From DTNV01 sp964388435 (GTDB taxonomy: Archaea; Micrarchaeota; Micrarchaeia; Norongarragalinales; UBA8480): a stretch of DNA of 23,484 nucleotides. Location: contig CAYMAH010000057.1 in the NCBI GenBank assembly GCA_964388435.1, positions 1-23,484 of the forward strand, written 5' to 3'. The notes below the pieces were generated by a model. It searched no databases, was not told the origin of the DNA, and saw nothing but the letters and a program-made list of their open reading frames with translations. Position numbers and translations under genes: made by a program. Positions 20,651-23,484 of this stretch are shown here, one piece after another. Within the stretch, counting starts at the first letter, position 1; the number at the start of each line of letters is the position of its first letter.

Positions 20651-21484
20651 TTGGATAAAACCGTTATAACAATGCTTGCGATAATAGTCTTCCTATCCTT
20701 TCTTCTAGGATACGGTTCAACCGTTCCAGGCGCGGTAAACGCTGCGCAACCCAAATCTCAATCCGCAGAAAACTGTTCATTCAACTCTTCAACCGTTAAA
20801 GTGGTTTTAAATTCAACCTGCAATTCAACGCGATTTTCAAATTCTATCGTAATCCCCCTTGTAGCGGTTTCAAGCTCGGGAGGAGGAGAAGTGGTAAACC
20901 TCACAATAACCGAAAAACCGGGAAGCGGGAAAAGCTTTTTTGATTTCGGCCTTTCCTCGCCTTTAATCGCCAACGAAACGCAGAATTCTTTTTCTGACGC
21001 GGTTGAAGTCGCCAAAAACTTCGACGCTCAAACCCTCTTGCAATCAAACACCGTGGACCTTTACTACTCTTTTGACTCAAACGTAAGCGAGGTGGACGGT
21101 TACAGCGCAGGGCTTGGAGCGACCATTGGAACCATTCTCCTGCTCAAAAACGAGTCTTTAAAGCCAGGCGTTGGAGTTACAGGAGGAATTGAATTAAACG
21201 GAAGCGTTATACCTGTTGGGGGAGTTTTAGATAAGGCCCAAGCGCTTAAAAACGCCGGGTTCACCGAGTTTGTAGTCCCGGTTGGAGAGGGAGTGGTAAA
21301 CGTAACTCAAAACTCCACAACTCAAAACTGCACTCAGACAATTATAAACGGGCAGATTTTCAACGACTGTCAATCTCAGCCAGCCTACTCCGTTGTTCCT
21401 GAAAGCGTTGAAAGCACGGTTGGAATAAACGTTGTTGAAGTAAGCGATGCAAAGCAAGCCTACGCCCAGCTTGCAGCGAGTTAA
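20651..21484 (+). CDS. Membrane-anchored Lon-like serine protease (S16, COG1750 type)
   Basis: This 277-residue protein has a hydrophobic N-terminal segment (about 5-22), so its protease domain probably faces outward. The domain (about 65-215) carries VDGYSAGLGA with catalytic Ser at 152 and GGVLDKAQALKNAGF with catalytic Lys at 195, aligned with Lon's DGPSAG and GGxxEKxxAAxxAG, and VTGGIELNGSVIPVGG in between, equivalent to Lon's TGEIxLxGxVLPVGG. There is no AAA+ module, so it does not use ATP. Sequons in the N-terminal part and two cysteines in CTQTIINGQIFNDC fit an external location. The start is a TTG at 20651, 10 nt after GGTGA at 20636-20640. It begins 28 nt after the SRP RNA without a clear promoter of its own, and is followed 11 nt later by a paralogue. 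Confidence 0.82.
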   Translation: MDKTVITMLAIIVFLSFLLGYGSTVPGAVNAAQPKSQSAENCSFNSSTVKVVLNSTCNSTRFSNSIVIPLVAVSSSGGGEVVNLTITEKPGSGKSFFDFGLSSPLIANETQNSFSDAVEVAKNFDAQTLLQSNTVDLYYSFDSNVSEVDGYSAGLGATIGTILLLKNESLKPGVGVTGGIELNGSVIPVGGVLDKAQALKNAGFTEFVVPVGEGVVNVTQNSTTQNCTQTIINGQIFNDCQSQPAYSVVPESVESTVGINVVEVSDAKQAYAQLAAS

Positions 21485-21495
21485 AGTGGTTAAAA

Positions 21496-22101
21496 ATGAA
21501 TAAAAAAATTCTTTTAGCATTCATCCTCTCCCTAAGCATTTTAAGCTTTTTAGAAGGCTACTTCTTTTCAACCTCAGGCTCTTTAACATTCTACGCCCCG
21601 GCGATAACAACCAACAACGCCGGAGAGCTGGTGCCATTCTCGCTTTCAATCAAACCCGGGTTTGGAAGGGTTTTCATAAACATTGAAAACACTCAATTCG
21701 CTTCAGACGTTCAACAATCTTTCCTTCTAGCCAGAAGCGACGCTGAAGAAATACTTGGCGTTAACCTAAACAACTATGATTTTTATTTAACAGTTGACGC
21801 GAACGGCGGCAGCGTGAGCGGCGAGAGCGCTGGAGCGTTGTTCACAAGCGCCATTGTAAGCGTGTTCACAGGAAAGCAATTAAACCAAAAAACAGAGATA
21901 AGCGCAATGCTTGCAAGCAACAATTCTCTACTGCCGGTGGATGGGATTGACGAGAAAATCCTGGCTGCCTACGTGGCTGGAAAAAACCGTTTTATTGTCT
22001 CCTCCCAGCAAGTCATTCCAAACGAAGACGAGCTTCCAAACGGCATCCAGATAATCCCGGTTGACAATGTAAGCGCCGCCGTTAGTGAAATGCTCTCTTG
22101 A
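21496..22101 (+). CDS. Second membrane-anchored Lon-like serine protease
   Basis: This 201-residue paralogue of the preceding gene has an N-terminal hydrophobic anchor (about 4-24) and a compact Lon-type domain. SIKPGFGRVFINIEN parallels TEKPGSGKSFFDFG of its neighbour; the catalytic Ser is S111 in VSGESAGALF and the Lys is K154 in LPVDGIDEKILAAYVAGK. Compared with Lon, the VTGxI segment is altered (EISAMLASNNSLLPVDG), so substrate handling may differ. The dyad is complete. Being 11 nt downstream of the first protease gene it is almost certainly co-transcribed; the pair may form a mixed oligomer, since Lon protease domains assemble as hexamers (inference). No sequons of note beyond NNS. Confidence 0.8.
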   Translation: MNKKILLAFILSLSILSFLEGYFFSTSGSLTFYAPAITTNNAGELVPFSLSIKPGFGRVFINIENTQFASDVQQSFLLARSDAEEILGVNLNNYDFYLTVDANGGSVSGESAGALFTSAIVSVFTGKQLNQKTEISAMLASNNSLLPVDGIDEKILAAYVAGKNRFIVSSQQVIPNEDELPNGIQIIPVDNVSAAVSEMLS

Positions 22102-22133
22102 TTTTTTTTATCATTTCAACTCACTGAGCAAGA

Positions 22134-22141
22134 TTTTTTAA
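22134..22141 (+). promoter_or_regulatory. TATA-like box of the 414-residue protein
   Basis: TTTTTTAA lies about 27 nt before the ATG at 22165 with no ribosome site, suggesting a leaderless transcript. Confidence 0.4.
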
Positions 22142-22164
22142 CTTGATTATCCCTACTCTATAAT

Positions 22165-23409
22165 ATGCCAAGTGAAAAAGCAAAAGAGATTTTAAACCGC
22201 TATTTTGACGAGCGTAAGCTTTTCACCATCACCAGTAACATCAGAAGAGGTTTTGGAGATGATTTAGTGGAAGTTTTTAAAAAATTCACCGATGAGTTAA
22301 AGGCTAATAATGAAGTTATCGATGAAGAGAGCTTGAAAAAAAGATTTGAAGAACTCGGATACCGCGATCTTTTTAACAGTAAAATCAACGAACTAAGCAA
22401 ACTTTTACCAAAAAGGGAAGCGCCCGGCGCAAACGAACTTTACAGCGATCTAACTGAAAGAGCCAGAAGTATTTTTTTTAAGCACCTAAACGACGATAAT
22501 CTTAAAAGATACTCTGAGGATGCAAATGAAGGGGACTCCACCGTATTTAAAAAAGTTTTTATAAACCTGATTCACGAGTTGAAGGAAAAAAATGAAAAAA
22601 TTAAAGGCTCTCACATCGTAAACAGAATGCTCGAATATGGAGTCAACCCCGAGCACTGGAACGACCAGTTGAATTCCATTAAGGTAATGATAGAGGATCT
22701 GGAGGGCAAGAAACCAGAACCGTTTTACGACGAGGAACTCGAGAAGCTGGCTTTGGAGTTATCACGGACTCTTCCAAGCGAGATATCGGAGAAGAAAATA
22801 GAACAGAGCGAGGAGGCTCAAAGGATTGAAGTTCAATACAATCGTTTTATAAAAATGCAGTTGAATCTTTCAACGCAACTAAGAAGTTTTGAAAACCACG
22901 TGTTGAAAAAAGCTCTTGAGCAGAGCGGAAAGGAGAAGAGAATAAATGAAATAGAAAAAATCAAATCCAACCTGAAAGAAGATGAGAGGCAGAAGGCTGG
23001 AGTGGAGTTAAAGGATTTGAACAGGCTGGTTGAAGTTGAAAAGAGTTTCAACACCTTTCTTCAAGAGCTTGCGACGATCGATGATGTTGACCATGACAGG
23101 GTTTCGATAATACCGGTTGAGGGGAAGATCGAGGGCAGAAAGTACACTTTCCCTGCAATAAGAGTGCCATTCAAAGTTGACTTCAAAACCTTGAAAAAAT
23201 ACCTGATCGAGGGAGTGTACAATTCAAAGCAAACTCCCTACTTCGTCAACGAAAACGAGAACGAGTTTACCGTAAGAAACTCTTTCCTTGAAAAGGAGTT
23301 GACCGCTGACAAGAACGGGTTGACGTTCAATCTCGACATCGAGCCTGAAAAAAGGCTTTCAAGACACGCGGAAAGGTTGAAACTGTATAAACAACTATTC
23401 CAGGCCTAG
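22165..23409 (+). CDS. Unrecognised soluble helical protein
   Basis: I do not recognise this 414-residue protein. It has no signal or membrane segment and no cysteines. Residues 1-205 are charged and helical, with two similar-looking blocks (FKKFTDELKANNEVIDEESL at about 38-57 and a VFINLIHELKEKNEKIKGSH stretch at about 131-150), each followed by a (R/N)(F/M)LEYG or RFEELGY motif, suggesting an internal duplication. Residues about 210-310 look coiled coil (Glu/Lys/Arg/Leu). The last 100 residues are mixed beta (RVSIIPVEGKIEGRKYTFPA, VPFKVDFKTLKKYL). A cytoplasmic scaffold or binding role is possible. Downstream bases to 23484 show nothing recognisable. Confidence 0.75.
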   Translation: MPSEKAKEILNRYFDERKLFTITSNIRRGFGDDLVEVFKKFTDELKANNEVIDEESLKKRFEELGYRDLFNSKINELSKLLPKREAPGANELYSDLTERARSIFFKHLNDDNLKRYSEDANEGDSTVFKKVFINLIHELKEKNEKIKGSHIVNRMLEYGVNPEHWNDQLNSIKVMIEDLEGKKPEPFYDEELEKLALELSRTLPSEISEKKIEQSEEAQRIEVQYNRFIKMQLNLSTQLRSFENHVLKKALEQSGKEKRINEIEKIKSNLKEDERQKAGVELKDLNRLVEVEKSFNTFLQELATIDDVDHDRVSIIPVEGKIEGRKYTFPAIRVPFKVDFKTLKKYLIEGVYNSKQTPYFVNENENEFTVRNSFLEKELTADKNGLTFNLDIEPEKRLSRHAERLKLYKQLFQA

Positions 23410-23484
23410 ATTGTTGGAACTCTCCATCAACCTTCAGTTCATTATGATTCTTTCATTTAGAAAATTTATTGTACGCTACACAAT

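Noticed and set aside
1..23484. CRISPR arrays or clustered short repeats
   Set aside because: No regularly spaced repeats were seen; the only long repeat is the ppsA-derived pair.

Overview
The window is an AT-rich, gene-dense archaeal chromosome segment. The archaeal assignment rests on an S-layer protein with Methanococcus-type end domains, ribosomal proteins L10e and S17e, an archaeal-type SRP (7S) RNA, BRE/TATA-like boxes 24-30 nt ahead of many start codons (often implying leaderless transcripts), and a tRNA-Gln with a bulge-helix-bulge-like intron. The compact genes and bacterial-looking items (class II aldolase, long RelA/SpoT homologue, BofA-like protein) fit a DPANN-type lineage, but the phylum is inference; I saw no decisive marker.

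Layout. 1-1134: a small BofA-like membrane protein (minus) and about 750 nt of non-coding AT-rich DNA ending in the promoter and hairpin-bearing leader of the S-layer gene. 1135-4972: the S-layer protein and an anchored, sequon-saturated surface protein. 5064-7213: an FKBP-type prolyl isomerase, a ubiquitin-like sulfur carrier ending in Gly-Gly and a TtuA/Ncs6-type tRNA thiolase, facing S17e and an intron-bearing tRNA-Gln(UUG). 7314-8239: a two-TM protein translationally coupled to an Hsp20-like protein. 8386-16121: SMC, L10e, a GT4 glycosyltransferase and PEP synthase, each with its own promoter.

16095-16893: a VapBC-like toxin-antitoxin cassette inserted at the 3' end of ppsA and bracketed by a perfect 31-bp direct repeat made from the last codons of ppsA. 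The distal repeat copy ends on the stop codon of the next, convergent gene. Removing one repeat unit restores a tight ppsA/rsh junction.

16893-20194 (minus): ftsZ - class II fructose-bisphosphate aldolase - long RelA/SpoT homologue. The last has a degenerate hydrolase half, an apparently intact synthetase and a TGS domain, and may also have its own leaderless promoter. 20347-22101: SRP RNA followed by two tandem membrane-anchored Lon-like (S16, COG1750-type) proteases with Ser-Lys dyads. 22165-23409: an unrecognised soluble, helical 414-residue protein.

Themes: cell envelope (S-layer, glycoprotein, glycosyltransferase, SRP RNA, outward-facing proteases), tRNA sulfur modification, and central carbon metabolism beside an alarmone synthetase. 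The strongest leads are the repeat-bounded toxin-antitoxin cassette, the archaeal RSH in an ftsZ/aldolase cluster, the 18-nt D-loop intron, and the sulfur-carrier/thiolase pair close to a tRNA that could be its substrate.
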